The notes beneath the pieces are model-generated. The model was not told the DNA's origin and searched no databases. It saw only the letters and a list, made by a program, of their open reading frames with translations. A stretch of DNA of 64,000 nt from Gordonia sp. KTR9 (GTDB taxonomy: Bacteria > Actinomycetota > Actinomycetes > Mycobacteriales > Mycobacteriaceae), in assembly GCF_000143885.2 (NCBI RefSeq), contig NC_018581.1, positions 248,001 through 312,000 on the forward strand, read 5' to 3'. Each line of letters opens with the position of its first letter. Within the stretch, counting starts at the first letter, position 1. Shown piece after piece: positions 50,741-59,624 of this stretch. The translations under genes and the position numbers were made by a program.

Positions 50741-52039
50741 TCAGTCCTTCGTGATCGTGTCGAGAGATGAGCGCAGATCGTCGACCAGGTCGTCGGGACT
50801 CTCCAGCCCTATCGACAGTCGAATCGTGCTTCTGCTGAACCCGGCCGACGCCAGGCGCTCGTCGTCGAAGTGGCTGTGGGTGGTGGTGGCCGGGTGCACC
50901 ACCAGCGAGCGGACGTCGCCGATGTTCGCGACGATCGAGAACACCTGCAGCGAATTGATGAACTTCTCCACTTCGCGCTCGTCGCCGACGAGGTCGAAGG
51001 AGAACACCGACCCGGCGCCTCGGGGCAGATAACGTTGCGCAGCAGCGTGCCACGGGTTGCCGGCAAGGCCCGGGTGGTGGACCTGAGTGACCGCAGGGTG
51101 TGAATCGAGGAACCGCGCGACGGTCAGTGCCGTCGACACCTGCCTCTCGAGGCGGAGGTCCAGCGTCTCTACGCCCTGCAGGAGCTGGAAGGAGTTGAAC
51201 GGCGAGAGGGCGGGTCCGAGGTCGTGGACGAGTTTCGTCTTCGCGTAGACGAGGAATGCGCTGCGGTCGCGTCCGAACGTGTCCCACAGAACGAGGTCAC
51301 CGATCCGCGGATAGGGTTCGGTGAACTGCGGCCACCGCTGCGGTTCCGCCCCGAAGTCGAAAGTCCCGAGGTCGACCACCACGCCCCCGAGTGAGGTCCC
51401 GTGGCCCCCGATGAACTTGGTCGCCGAATAGACGGCGATGTCGGCGCCGAACTCTTTGGGGCGAAGAAGATATGGAGTAGCGATGGTGTTGTCGACCACG
51501 AACGGCACCCCGACCTCATGGGCGATCCGCGCCACGGCGTCGACGTCCAGCACCGAAGCCACCGGGTTGCCGATGGTCTCGGCGAAGAACGCTCGGGTCT
51601 CCGGCCGGGCGGCGTCGCGCCACCCGTCGAGGTCGTCCTGGTCGACGAGGGTCACCTCGATACCGAAGTCCGCGAAGGTGTCGGTGAGGAGATCGACTGT
51701 GCCGCCGTATAACTGACGCGCGGCGACGATGTGCTCACCGGTCTTGGCGAGCGTGAGCAGGGCCACTGCCACCGCCGACTGCCCGGACGCGGTCGCCAGC
51801 GCCGCAACCCCTCCGTCGAGATCGGCGATGCGCTGTTCGAAGACCGTTTGGGTCGGGTTGCCGGTGCGGCTGTACAGGTTTCCCGTCCGACGCAGCGAGA
51901 AGATGTCGCGTGCCTGAGCGAAGTCACCGAAGTCGTAGGCGACCGACTGGTAGATCGGTGGGATCACCGTGTTCTGTGCGGTACCCGGCGTGTATCCCGA
52001 GCGAACCTGGCGGGTCGCGAACCCTGGGGACTGGGGCAT
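50741..52039 (-). CDS. metY: O-acetyl-L-homoserine sulfhydrylase MetY (Cys/Met metabolism PLP enzyme)
   Basis: A 432-residue PLP enzyme that joins sulfide or methanethiol to O-acetylhomoserine, giving homocysteine or methionine. Segments include YSRTGNPTQTVFEQRIADLDGG, LYGGT, the PLP-lysine region SATKFIGGHG, and a conserved VHHPGL...RGAGSVFSFDL, all of the MetY type; residues at the end (STIRLSIGLE) bind the carboxylate. ATG 52039 is selected; GAAGGA lies about 13 nt upstream. It is co-oriented with the SfnG-like gene and divergent from the hydrolase and MocR genes. In this setting it would capture sulfur freed by the monooxygenases. Confidence 0.93.
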   Translation of the reverse strand: MPQSPGFATRQVRSGYTPGTAQNTVIPPIYQSVAYDFGDFAQARDIFSLRRTGNLYSRTGNPTQTVFEQRIADLDGGVAALATASGQSAVAVALLTLAKTGEHIVAARQLYGGTVDLLTDTFADFGIEVTLVDQDDLDGWRDAARPETRAFFAETIGNPVASVLDVDAVARIAHEVGVPFVVDNTIATPYLLRPKEFGADIAVYSATKFIGGHGTSLGGVVVDLGTFDFGAEPQRWPQFTEPYPRIGDLVLWDTFGRDRSAFLVYAKTKLVHDLGPALSPFNSFQLLQGVETLDLRLERQVSTALTVARFLDSHPAVTQVHHPGLAGNPWHAAAQRYLPRGAGSVFSFDLVGDEREVEKFINSLQVFSIVANIGDVRSLVVHPATTTHSHFDDERLASAGFSRSTIRLSIGLESPDDLVDDLRSSLDTITKD

Positions 52040-52075
52040 GAGTGTGCTCGATCCTTCTCTACGTCGCGGTGGGGA

Positions 52076-52110
52076 TTGTTCGAAACAAAACACTGAATGT
52101 TCGACGAACA
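52076..52110. promoter_or_regulatory. Paired palindromes between metY and the hydrolase gene
   Basis: TTGTT-CGA-AACAA (52076-52088) and TGTTCG-A-CGAACA (52098-52110) are 13-bp dyads 9 bp apart in the 175-bp divergent gap. A third, ACATT-CGA-AATGT, lies at 54354-54366 before the monooxygenase/ABC genes. All contain TTCGA near the centre. They are good candidates for the MocR-type regulator encoded between them. Confidence 0.55.
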
Positions 52111-52214
52111 CACCAGTTCTGCTCGGCGTGATCCATATTGTTGTTCGCTCGCCCCCGCATCGGTCAGGGTTGCGTCATCAGCAGTCCGAGATCGACCGGA
52201 ACGAGGGACACACC

Positions 52215-52913
52215 GTGAGCACCGAGTGGCTGGAACCCGACGCCAACGCACGAGGTTCGGTGGTGGTCATCGCCGGACGTGGTGAGCACGCCGACGTGTA
52301 TGGGCGGTTCGCGCGGCGGATCGCATTCGATGGGTACCGCGTCACGGTCGTGGAGAATGCCCGTGAGTCCGTGGCCCGCGCGCTCTCGTCTTCGCAGATC
52401 CCGGGCCCCCTGGTCGTCGTCGGATCAGACAGTGGCGCGGTGACTGCGCTCGACATCGCGCCCGAGTATCCGGCTGTCACCGGGATCGTCCTGGCAGGGC
52501 TACTCGTCGACGGTCCGCCGGCCCTCCCGAGCGAGTGGGACGCGGAGCTCGACGCGCGGTCCGCGTGTCCGGTCCATCGTGGCGTACTGGGGAAACCCGA
52601 TGCGATAGACCGAGGGGCGCTGCAGGAGGCGACGTCCGTCGCGACCCCCGAGTCGCTCGCGCGCGTGACGTCCCCGGTGCTGCTCGTGCACGGCGACGCC
52701 GACACGGTGAGCCCGGTCGACCCGGTGCTCGCGGCCTCGACCGCGCTGCCCGACGTACGTCTCACGCTGGTCCGCGGTGGTCGCCACGACATCCTCAACG
52801 ACGTGACCCACCGCAGCGTCGCCGCGGAGATCGTCCAGTTCCTCGAGCGATTGCGCGAACCCGGAGGCCAGGACCTGCTCCGTCGTGAGCCCGTCCGGAC
52901 CCTCGCCTCGTAG
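52215..52913 (+). CDS. Alpha/beta hydrolase with an Asp at the nucleophile position
   Basis: A 232-residue cytosolic alpha/beta hydrolase. GSVVVIAGRGEHADVYGRFARRIAFDGYRVTVV is the usual opening (oxyanion loop and first helix). The nucleophile elbow reads VVGSDSGAV, so in the GxNuxG pattern the nucleophile is Asp, as in epoxide hydrolases and haloalkane dehalogenases, unless the following Ser is used. VLLVHGDADTVSP supplies the acid and GGRHDILND the His. GTG 52215 follows GAGGGA at 8 nt. The MocR gene follows 49 nt later. It might process the organosulfur substrate (ester, epoxide or C-S/C-X bond); this is inference. Confidence 0.75.
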   Translation: MSTEWLEPDANARGSVVVIAGRGEHADVYGRFARRIAFDGYRVTVVENARESVARALSSSQIPGPLVVVGSDSGAVTALDIAPEYPAVTGIVLAGLLVDGPPALPSEWDAELDARSACPVHRGVLGKPDAIDRGALQEATSVATPESLARVTSPVLLVHGDADTVSPVDPVLAASTALPDVRLTLVRGGRHDILNDVTHRSVAAEIVQFLERLREPGGQDLLRREPVRTLAS

Positions 52914-52962
52914 TCGCGAAGTCAGGACCGAACCCGCCGACAGCGGTGAGGGGAGAAGTGGA

Positions 52963-54327
52963 GTGACGGTAGTCACCGACCCGGAGATCGTCGACCCGTC
53001 ATGGCTGTTGGCGCGGGTGGCCGACCGCCGTGGTGAATTGGCGGATGCGGTCGCTGATCTCGTTCACTCGGGCGAACTCCCCCCGGGGTCCAGACTGCCG
53101 ACCGTCCGTACGTTGGCGAAGGTCAGTGACCTCAGCGTCGGTTCGATCTTGCAGGCGTGGGGAAAACTTCAGGAACAGGGGATCGTTCAGACCCGGCGTC
53201 GTGGTGGCACCGTGGTACTCCCTCCGGAGGACAGCGTTCCCGAGCGGGGTCTTCGCGAGTGGCGCGGCGTCGACCTCGCTCAGAATGCCCCGGACCTGGC
53301 ACTGCAGCCGTCCTTGTCCGACGCGCTGGTCGCGAGTCTCGGTGCCGAGACCCTCAATGTTTTCGGCCGCGAGATCATGACCGAACGTCTGCGAGCCGCG
53401 GCGTCGCCGACCTGGCCCTTCGAGCCGCAGGCATGGGCCACCGCCGGCGGCGGCACCGAGGCGCTGTTACTCGCGATCGAGGCCGCGGCGCCCGTCGGAT
53501 CCACCATCGCCGTGGACGAACCACTCGGACCGGGAGTGCTGGACACGATCCGTGACCTGGGCCTGATCGCAATCGGCATCGGTACCGACGCGCACGGGCC
53601 TCGCGCGGACGAACTCGACGCCGCACTTCGGGCGGGAGCATCCGCCTTCGTGTTCCAGCCAGGTGCCCCGTTCGGCGTCGACCACGTCGTCACAGATGAG
53701 CGGGCCGGCGAGCTCGCGCGGGTCCTGGAGCGTCATCCTGCTGTCTGGATCATCGAGGACGATTCGATCGGGCCGCTGGAATCAGAACCGCTCCCGTCCC
53801 TCGGTGGCGTTTTCCCGGACCGGGTCGTCCGAATTCGGAGCTACTGCAAGGCTTATGGCATCGACGTCCGAACCTCGGTGCTCGGAGGTTCGCGGCACCT
53901 GATCGACGCCGCGATGAAGAAGCGCAGTCACGGCGTCGGGTCCAACAGCAGGATCTTGCAGAACACGCTGGCCTATCTGATCGCGAGTGACGACGCCGAG
54001 CGAGCCGTCGCCCGAGCGCGCGAGCGATACGCGTCCCGGCGTGCACAACTGCTGGCCGCGCTGCGCGAGCGAGGCATCGAGGCCTTCGCGGGACCGCGGA
54101 GTCTGGTGGTGTGGGTGCCTGTGGAGGACGAGACGGCAGGGCTCGTTGCTCTTGCCCGGCAGGGGATCTCGGTCGGTTCCGGATCCCGGTCGTTCGTCGA
54201 TGTCCGCGACCGCCACATGTTGCGCATCTCGGCGACCCAGCTACCCGACGACGCCGAGAGCATCCGGCAACTCGCGGACCTCGTGGCGGTGGCCATCACA
54301 GAGTCGTCGCGGGAGTTCTTCGATTGA
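52963..54327 (+). CDS. MocR-type GntR/aminotransferase-fold regulator
   Basis: A 454-residue fusion of a GntR winged helix (residues about 15-80: ELADAVADLVHSGELPPGSRLPTVRTLAKVSDLSVGSILQAWGKLQEQGIVQTRRRGG) to a class I aminotransferase-like domain. IIEDDSIGPLE is the PLP-pyridine Asp region and RIRSYCKAYGIDVRTSVLGG carries the likely PLP Lys. MocR proteins use PLP or amino-acid adducts as effectors. GTG 52963 is preceded by GGGGAG. It lies between metY/sfnG (divergent) and the monooxygenase/ABC genes (downstream), with related dyads on both sides, so it is likely the regulator of the sulfur cluster. Confidence 0.87.
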   Translation: MTVVTDPEIVDPSWLLARVADRRGELADAVADLVHSGELPPGSRLPTVRTLAKVSDLSVGSILQAWGKLQEQGIVQTRRRGGTVVLPPEDSVPERGLREWRGVDLAQNAPDLALQPSLSDALVASLGAETLNVFGREIMTERLRAAASPTWPFEPQAWATAGGGTEALLLAIEAAAPVGSTIAVDEPLGPGVLDTIRDLGLIAIGIGTDAHGPRADELDAALRAGASAFVFQPGAPFGVDHVVTDERAGELARVLERHPAVWIIEDDSIGPLESEPLPSLGGVFPDRVVRIRSYCKAYGIDVRTSVLGGSRHLIDAAMKKRSHGVGSNSRILQNTLAYLIASDDAERAVARARERYASRRAQLLAALRERGIEAFAGPRSLVVWVPVEDETAGLVALARQGISVGSGSRSFVDVRDRHMLRISATQLPDDAESIRQLADLVAVAITESSREFFD

Positions 54328-54366
54328 CACTGTTTTGTTCGGTCATCTGATCAACATTCGAAATGT
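54324..54366 (+). promoter_or_regulatory. Candidate promoter/operator of the monooxygenase-ABC operon
   Basis: TTGACA at 54324-54329 is a perfect -35-like hexamer overlapping the MocR stop. It is followed by two TGTTCGG half-sites and the dyad ACATT-CGA-AATGT (54354-54366), all within the 147-bp gap before the monooxygenase gene. No clear -10 was fixed. The dyad matches the one at 52076-52088 in structure. Confidence 0.4.
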
Positions 54367-54474
54367 GTTCGGAGCAAGCGGAATTTAATACTCGGCGTCC
54401 GTCGGTTCTCTGAATATCCTGTGAAACAGACCTTGTGGGTGCACGCGCCCGTAGCCATATGAAGGAGCACGATC

Positions 54475-55860
54475 ATGTTGAGACGGCAGCTGAAGCTGGG
54501 CGCAGTCCTCACTCCGACCGGCGGTCCCGGCCACCCGTACACGTGGCTCGACCCGGAGATCCCGGGCGACGCGAGCGTCGACATCGATTGGTACATCGAA
54601 TACGCGCGCCTCGCCGAAGAGGCGAAGTTCGATCTGGTGTTCATCGTCGACAGCCAGTTCATCACCGCCGATTCCCCACCGCACTACCTGAACCGGCTCG
54701 AGCCCCTGACCCTTCTCTCCGCTCTCGCGGTGTCCACCAACAACATCGGGCTCGTCGGCACTCTGACCACTTCGTACAATCAGCCCTTCAACGTGGCTCG
54801 CCGGTTCGCATCACTCGACCTGATCAGCCGGGGACGCGCCGGCTGGAATGTGGTGACGAGTGGTGACGGTGGCACGGCAGGAAACTACGGGCTGGACGAG
54901 CACTACGACTACGCCACGCGCTACGGCCGCGCCGCCGAACACCTCGAGGTCGTCCAGGCTCTCTGGGATTCGTACGAGGACGACGCGTTCGTCCGCGACC
55001 GGGCCACGAAGCGTTTCCTCGATCCGTCGAGGCAGCACACGCTCAACCATCGCGGTGAGTACTTCTCGGTGACGGGTCCGCTCAACATCTCCCGATCCGC
55101 CCAGGGACAGCCGGTGATCTTCCAGGCCGGAGACTCCGATCAGGGACGTGACCTGGGTGCTCGGTTCGGTGAAGGTATCTTCACGCACGCACCGAATTTC
55201 GAAGCGGGCGTTGCGTTCTACTCCGACATCAAGTCGCGCGCAGCGGCGTACGGGCGGTCGCCGGAGGAGCTTGTCGTCCTCCCCGGGGCGTTCATCACCG
55301 TAGGTGACACCGATGATGAAGCCCGGGAGATAGAGCGCGAGACCCAGCTGGCAGACAACGATTTTCAGCGCTCACTCCGAGAGCTGGGCCGACCCTTCGG
55401 TTGGCACGACTTCAGCCGGTACGACCTCGACGCTCCCTTCCCGCAGGAAGCCCTCGCCGACGCCGAACGAAGCTTCTACACACAGGCGAAGAAGATCACC
55501 GAGCTCGCGTCGGCGAACGGCTTCACCCTGCGGCAGACCGTGGAGACGCTGAACGCGCCCAAGAAGTCTCCGTTCACCGGTAGCGCCGAGACCGTGGCAA
55601 ACGAACTGCAGCGTTGGCTCGACGGTCGTGCTCTGGACGGCATCAACATTCACATCGGTCATCCGGCTCAGTTCCGTCGCTTCGTCGGCGAGGTCCTGCC
55701 GATCCTCCGGGAGCGGGGTGCGGTCCGTGACGAGTACGAGCACGACACCCTGCGCGGCAACCTGGGCCTGCCGTTCATCGAGAACCGTTACACCCGTTCA
55801 CGGTCCGAGAACGGCGCGGAGCCCACGCCGATCGACACCGCCGTTCCCGCGACGGTCTGA
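54475..55860 (+). CDS. NtaA/SnaA/DszA-family flavin monooxygenase
   Basis: A 461-residue LLM-class enzyme of the long NtaA/SnaA/DszA type, to which DszA (dibenzothiophene sulfone), NTA monooxygenase and sulfur-scavenging enzymes belong. Typical parts are LKLGAVLTPTGGPGHPYTW, LARLAEEAKFD-like FDLVFIVDSQF, LEPLTLLSALAVSTNNIGLVGTLTTSYNQPFNVARRFASLDLISRGRAGWNVVTS and PVIFQAGDSDQGRDLGARFGEGIFTH. AAGGAG lies 7 nt before the ATG. It is the first gene of a six- or seven-gene run with the ABC importer and another LLM enzyme. It probably oxidises the imported compound to break a C-S (or C-N) bond; the substrate is not readable. Confidence 0.88.
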   Translation: MLRRQLKLGAVLTPTGGPGHPYTWLDPEIPGDASVDIDWYIEYARLAEEAKFDLVFIVDSQFITADSPPHYLNRLEPLTLLSALAVSTNNIGLVGTLTTSYNQPFNVARRFASLDLISRGRAGWNVVTSGDGGTAGNYGLDEHYDYATRYGRAAEHLEVVQALWDSYEDDAFVRDRATKRFLDPSRQHTLNHRGEYFSVTGPLNISRSAQGQPVIFQAGDSDQGRDLGARFGEGIFTHAPNFEAGVAFYSDIKSRAAAYGRSPEELVVLPGAFITVGDTDDEAREIERETQLADNDFQRSLRELGRPFGWHDFSRYDLDAPFPQEALADAERSFYTQAKKITELASANGFTLRQTVETLNAPKKSPFTGSAETVANELQRWLDGRALDGINIHIGHPAQFRRFVGEVLPILRERGAVRDEYEHDTLRGNLGLPFIENRYTRSRSENGAEPTPIDTAVPATV

Positions 55861-55918
55861 ACACCGAACTCTCCGAACATCCCACTTCACGAACACCTCT
55901 CCCAACGAAAGCCATCCG

Positions 55919-57457
55919 ATGAAGCTCACCCGCCGCCGCAAGGCACTCGTAGCACTCGTTGCCGTCTCCTTACTGGCGCTCGCGGGCTGTGGGTCGCCGA
56001 GCGGTTCCTCCGCCGGCAACGTCGTCAAGTGGGGCCAGTCCGGACCTCCACCGGGGGACTGGGACCCGGTCGTCACCGGCGCGACAGGTGCGACCATCAA
56101 CCTCACGCCGATCTACGAGCCGCTGCTCACCCAGGACGAGAACGGCAATCCCGCACCGGCGCTGGCCGAGAGCTGGAAGTACAACGCCGACGGGACCGCG
56201 GTGACCTTCACCCTCCGCCCGGGACTGACCTTCCACGACGGCAGTCCGGTGAACGCAGATGCGCTCAAGTACTACATCGACCGTGCGATCAACCAGGAGA
56301 ACAGCGCGCTCATCGGGTCGTACCGGAACATCAAAGATGTGGTGGTGGACGACGATCTGAACTTCACCGTCAACCTGAAGAGCGTCGACTACCAGATCCC
56401 CTATCTGTTCAGCATTCGCGCCGGACTCATCACGAGCAAGGCGGCGAGCGAGAAGGACGTCGAGGCGCTCAACACCCGCAATCCCGTGGGCGCCGGTCCG
56501 TTCAAGGTCGTCGAACTCGTTCCCGAGTCACACATCATCCTGGAGAAGTTCCAGGGTTATTGGGACGCCGACAACATCAAGATCGACCGGATGGAAATCA
56601 GATTCGGCAACGATCCCACGAGTCTGGTGTCGTCGGCCCAGACCGGTGTCTACAACTTCGTGACCCTCGACCAGAACCAGGTGCAGCGGGCGCGCGACGC
56701 AGGCCTGAACGTCGTCCGGGACATCTCCAAGAACTGGTCGGTGCAGTTCCTCAGTGTCAATCGCAACCTCGAACCGTTCGATGACCCGCGCGTGGTCGAG
56801 GCATTCCGAGCCGCCGTCAACTCGCAGGAGTTCGTCGACAAGGTGACCGTGGGAGAAGGTCAGGTCGCGCATCAGCTACTCCCCAAGGGACACCCGCTGT
56901 ATGCCGAAGAACTCGAGGGTGCGTTCCCGTATGACCCCTCGAAGGCCAAGAGCCTCCTCGCCGCAGCCGGTTACCCAGACGGTCTGGACATCACGCTCGA
57001 TTCCGCTCCCTTCGTGCCCGATTCCCAGCTCGAGCTGATCCAGTCGCAGTTCGCCGCGATCGGTGTGCGTGTCAGCATCAACAAGAACCCGAACTGGTCG
57101 AAGGGGTACTTCGCCAAGAGCCAGGCGTTCTCCACCTACGGGTACGTCGGCCGGAACTCCCAGGCGCAGACGCTGACCGAACACTATGACGTCGGCGGGG
57201 TGCTCAATCTCAGTTCCCCGTACTCCCCAGGCGCATTCCAGTCCGCCCTGGCCGCGTTGCGGGCGACGCCGATCGACGCTGCCGACTACCCGGACAAGGC
57301 ACGGGAGACATCGGTCGCCGGATTCCTGGAGGGCTCCACCATCCCGCTCTACGCACAAGCCATCACCTGGGCGGCGTCGGCGGACCTCTCGTCGGACTTC
57401 GACAATCGCGAGGGGTTCCTGAACTGGCGCGGAATCACCGTCGGCGCCAACAGCTGA
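55919..57457 (+). CDS. ABC importer substrate-binding lipoprotein, family 5
   Basis: A 512-residue extracytoplasmic solute-binding lipoprotein. The signal peptide has RRRK, a hydrophobic core and the lipobox LALAGC with the lipidated Cys at 24. The mature part is SBP family 5 (peptide/nickel type): ALAESWKYNADGTAVTFTLRPGLTFHDGSPVNADALKYYIDR, GAGPFKVVELVPESHIILEKFQGYW and FRAAVNSQEFVD. It would hand substrate to the DppB/DppC-like permeases encoded downstream. Only a weak ribosome-binding site precedes the ATG. An LLM monooxygenase gene lies between it and the permeases, which argues that transport and oxidation serve one substrate. Confidence 0.92.
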   Translation: MKLTRRRKALVALVAVSLLALAGCGSPSGSSAGNVVKWGQSGPPPGDWDPVVTGATGATINLTPIYEPLLTQDENGNPAPALAESWKYNADGTAVTFTLRPGLTFHDGSPVNADALKYYIDRAINQENSALIGSYRNIKDVVVDDDLNFTVNLKSVDYQIPYLFSIRAGLITSKAASEKDVEALNTRNPVGAGPFKVVELVPESHIILEKFQGYWDADNIKIDRMEIRFGNDPTSLVSSAQTGVYNFVTLDQNQVQRARDAGLNVVRDISKNWSVQFLSVNRNLEPFDDPRVVEAFRAAVNSQEFVDKVTVGEGQVAHQLLPKGHPLYAEELEGAFPYDPSKAKSLLAAAGYPDGLDITLDSAPFVPDSQLELIQSQFAAIGVRVSINKNPNWSKGYFAKSQAFSTYGYVGRNSQAQTLTEHYDVGGVLNLSSPYSPGAFQSALAALRATPIDAADYPDKARETSVAGFLEGSTIPLYAQAITWAASADLSSDFDNREGFLNWRGITVGANS

Positions 57458-57507
57458 TCGAGACCCTCACCACCGCTCGGCACGATCATCACCGACAAGG
57501 ACATCCC

Positions 57508-58545
57508 ATGTCTCTCCTTCCTGTTCGCCCCGGACTCGCCCTGTTCGAGGTGCCGCTCACCGAGACGGACGCCGCCGCGGGTTATGACGTGCTTCTCACG
57601 AACGCGGTGAGAGCGGAATCGCTCGGTTACCAGACGTACTGGGTGGCCGAGGGCCGGTTCTCCAACATCGGTCTTCCCTCTTCGCTCGTCCTGCTCAGTG
57701 CTCTGTCGCAGCGCACACAGCGGCTGCGCCTCGGTACCGCGGTCATCCCGTTGGCATTCGATCATCCACTGCGACTTGCCGAGTCGGCCGCGGTCGTCAA
57801 CACACTGAGTGGGGATCGGCTCGAACTCGGTGTCGGTAAGGGCAATGGAGGCGGGTTCTCCACCGCCGCGTACAACGTGTACGACCTGGACGAGGCGCAG
57901 CGCGAGAGTCTGTATCACGACGCGCTGACGCGGCTGAGGGACGCTTTCCACCTCGAACACGTCTCGGAGGGGCAGGCTTTCGGCTTCTATCCGCCCGCAG
58001 GGCAGCTACCGCAACGACTGTGGCAGGCGACGTCGAAGCCGGACACCGCGCGTGACATCGGGCGATCCGGAGATGGTCTGCAACTCCACCGGTTTGCGCA
58101 GGGCGGACCCACCGGCGAGGTGCAGGCGCTCCTCGTCGAGGCGTATGTGAATGAGCTTCCGTCCGACCGCACACCCCGGATCGGGGTGTCCCGTTCGGTT
58201 CTTCCTGCGGAGAGCAAGGAGGACGCGAGACGCCTGTTCGCCGACTACCTCGAGCGCTACCCGACGGCGCTGCCGTGGGCCAACCCCGGCTCGTCGCCCG
58301 CAGACCTCATGCGCGACTTCTACATCCTGCACGGCACCCCGGAGGAGATCGTCGCCGAACTCGCTGCGGACTCGGCGGCGAACGCGGCGACCGACTACCT
58401 CTTCAGCGTGCCGCTGGGCCTGTCCGATCACCACTATCGCGAGAGTCTGGCGGTGATCGCCGAGGCGATTCATCCCCAGCTGCCGGCGGCGCCGTACCCC
58501 GAGGCCGGCCTGGCGCACGCTGCCGCGCCGGTCGCGGTCGGCTGA
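57508..58545 (+). CDS. LLM-class flavin-dependent oxidoreductase
   Basis: A 345-residue luciferase-like monooxygenase, shorter than and different from the DszA-type neighbour. ALFEVPLTETDAAAGYDVLLTNAVRAESLGYQTYWVAE, then LSQRTQRLRLGTAVIPLAFDHPLRLAESAAVVNTLSGDRLELGVGKG are hallmark segments of the bacterial luciferase fold; LWQATSKPDTARDIGRSGDGLQL binds FMN. AAGGA precedes the ATG. It sits between the substrate-binding protein and the permeases, clearly within the operon. Two different LLM enzymes in one operon suggest two consecutive oxidations or two related substrates. Confidence 0.87.
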   Translation: MSLLPVRPGLALFEVPLTETDAAAGYDVLLTNAVRAESLGYQTYWVAEGRFSNIGLPSSLVLLSALSQRTQRLRLGTAVIPLAFDHPLRLAESAAVVNTLSGDRLELGVGKGNGGGFSTAAYNVYDLDEAQRESLYHDALTRLRDAFHLEHVSEGQAFGFYPPAGQLPQRLWQATSKPDTARDIGRSGDGLQLHRFAQGGPTGEVQALLVEAYVNELPSDRTPRIGVSRSVLPAESKEDARRLFADYLERYPTALPWANPGSSPADLMRDFYILHGTPEEIVAELAADSAANAATDYLFSVPLGLSDHHYRESLAVIAEAIHPQLPAAPYPEAGLAHAAAPVAVG

Positions 58546-58567
58546 ACCCGGTCACCGAGGAGAAGCC

Positions 58568-59623
58568 ATGGTCATCGCACAGGTGAGCGAGCCTCACAAC
58601 CGAGAACCCGCAGCCCTGACTCCGAGCAGTGTCCGGCCACGGCGTCGGAGTTCGCGAACGGCGACCGCACGACGTATCGGGGTCACTGTCCTGCGTTCGA
58701 TCGGGATCTTCATTCCGGTCTTCATCATCGCCACCTTCATCACGTTCTCGCTGCAGGCGATCAGCGGCCTCAGTCCGGCCTATCTCCAGGCGGGTGACAA
58801 TGCCACGCCCGAACTCGTCGCCCAGATCGAACGCGAGTGGGGACTCGACCGTCCCTTCCTGATCCAGTACTTCGACTGGTTCGGTTCGGTCCTGCGCGGA
58901 GATCTCGGCAACAGCTGGCACAACGGGTTCCCGGTGTCGGAGATCCTCTTCGACCGCGCGCTCATCAGCCTGTCCATCGCGGGCTTGGCACTTGTCATCG
59001 GAGTGGTGGTGGGGCTGCTGCTCGGCGGATTGGCGGCCTCTCGACCGACCTCGCTCCTCGACCGGTCGATCACCGCCTTCTCCACCCTGATCTCCACCAT
59101 GCCGCCGTTCATCGTGGGCATCCTTCTCGTGTCGATCTTCGCCGTCGGTCTCGGATGGTTCCCCGCAGCCGGATACACGCCGATGTCCGAGGGCTTCGGG
59201 TCCTGGCTCTGGTTCGCCACCCTGCCCGCGATCGCCCTCAGCGTCGACACCGTGGCCGAGGTCGCGCGCCAGACACGAGTCGGCCTCGTCGACGCCTATG
59301 ACCAGAACTACATCATCGGCGCACAGGTTCGTGGGCTCGGATCCCGACGCATCTTCTTCGTCCACGCCCTCCGGAACGGTATCGGCCCGACTCTGGCGCT
59401 CCTCGGACTCAAATTCCCCGCGCTGCTCGGTGGCGCGGTCGTCACCGAGGCCATCTTCGGTATCGCGGGGTACGGCAGGTTCGCGGCCGACGCGGCACAA
59501 CGGGGCGACGTGCCCGCGGTCCAAGGCGTCCTGGTCATCTCGATCGTGTTGGTGGTCGGGTTCAACCTGATCGTCAACATCCTCCTGAACCGACTGGTGC
59601 CCGCGTCGACGAGAGGTCTCTGA
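58568..59623 (+). CDS. ABC importer permease, DppB-like
   Basis: A 351-residue inner-membrane permease of the peptide/nickel class. After a basic N-terminal tail of about 35 residues it has six predicted membrane segments, the first being IGIFIPVFIIATFITFSLQAI. The cytoplasmic EAA-type loop is DAYDQNYIIGAQVRGLGSRRIFFVHALRNGIGP, where it contacts the ATPase. The ERxxGLDRPFLIQY segment is typical of DppB. GAGGAG lies 5 nt before the ATG. It forms a heterodimer with the next gene product, 1 nt away. Confidence 0.93.
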   Translation: MVIAQVSEPHNREPAALTPSSVRPRRRSSRTATARRIGVTVLRSIGIFIPVFIIATFITFSLQAISGLSPAYLQAGDNATPELVAQIEREWGLDRPFLIQYFDWFGSVLRGDLGNSWHNGFPVSEILFDRALISLSIAGLALVIGVVVGLLLGGLAASRPTSLLDRSITAFSTLISTMPPFIVGILLVSIFAVGLGWFPAAGYTPMSEGFGSWLWFATLPAIALSVDTVAEVARQTRVGLVDAYDQNYIIGAQVRGLGSRRIFFVHALRNGIGPTLALLGLKFPALLGGAVVTEAIFGIAGYGRFAADAAQRGDVPAVQGVLVISIVLVVGFNLIVNILLNRLVPASTRGL

Positions 59624-59624
59624 C

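Noticed and set aside
52040..52214. SAM riboswitch before metY
   Set aside because: I looked for a conserved multi-stem leader in the 175-bp gap and saw only short dyads that fit protein operators; the gap is also divergent and short.
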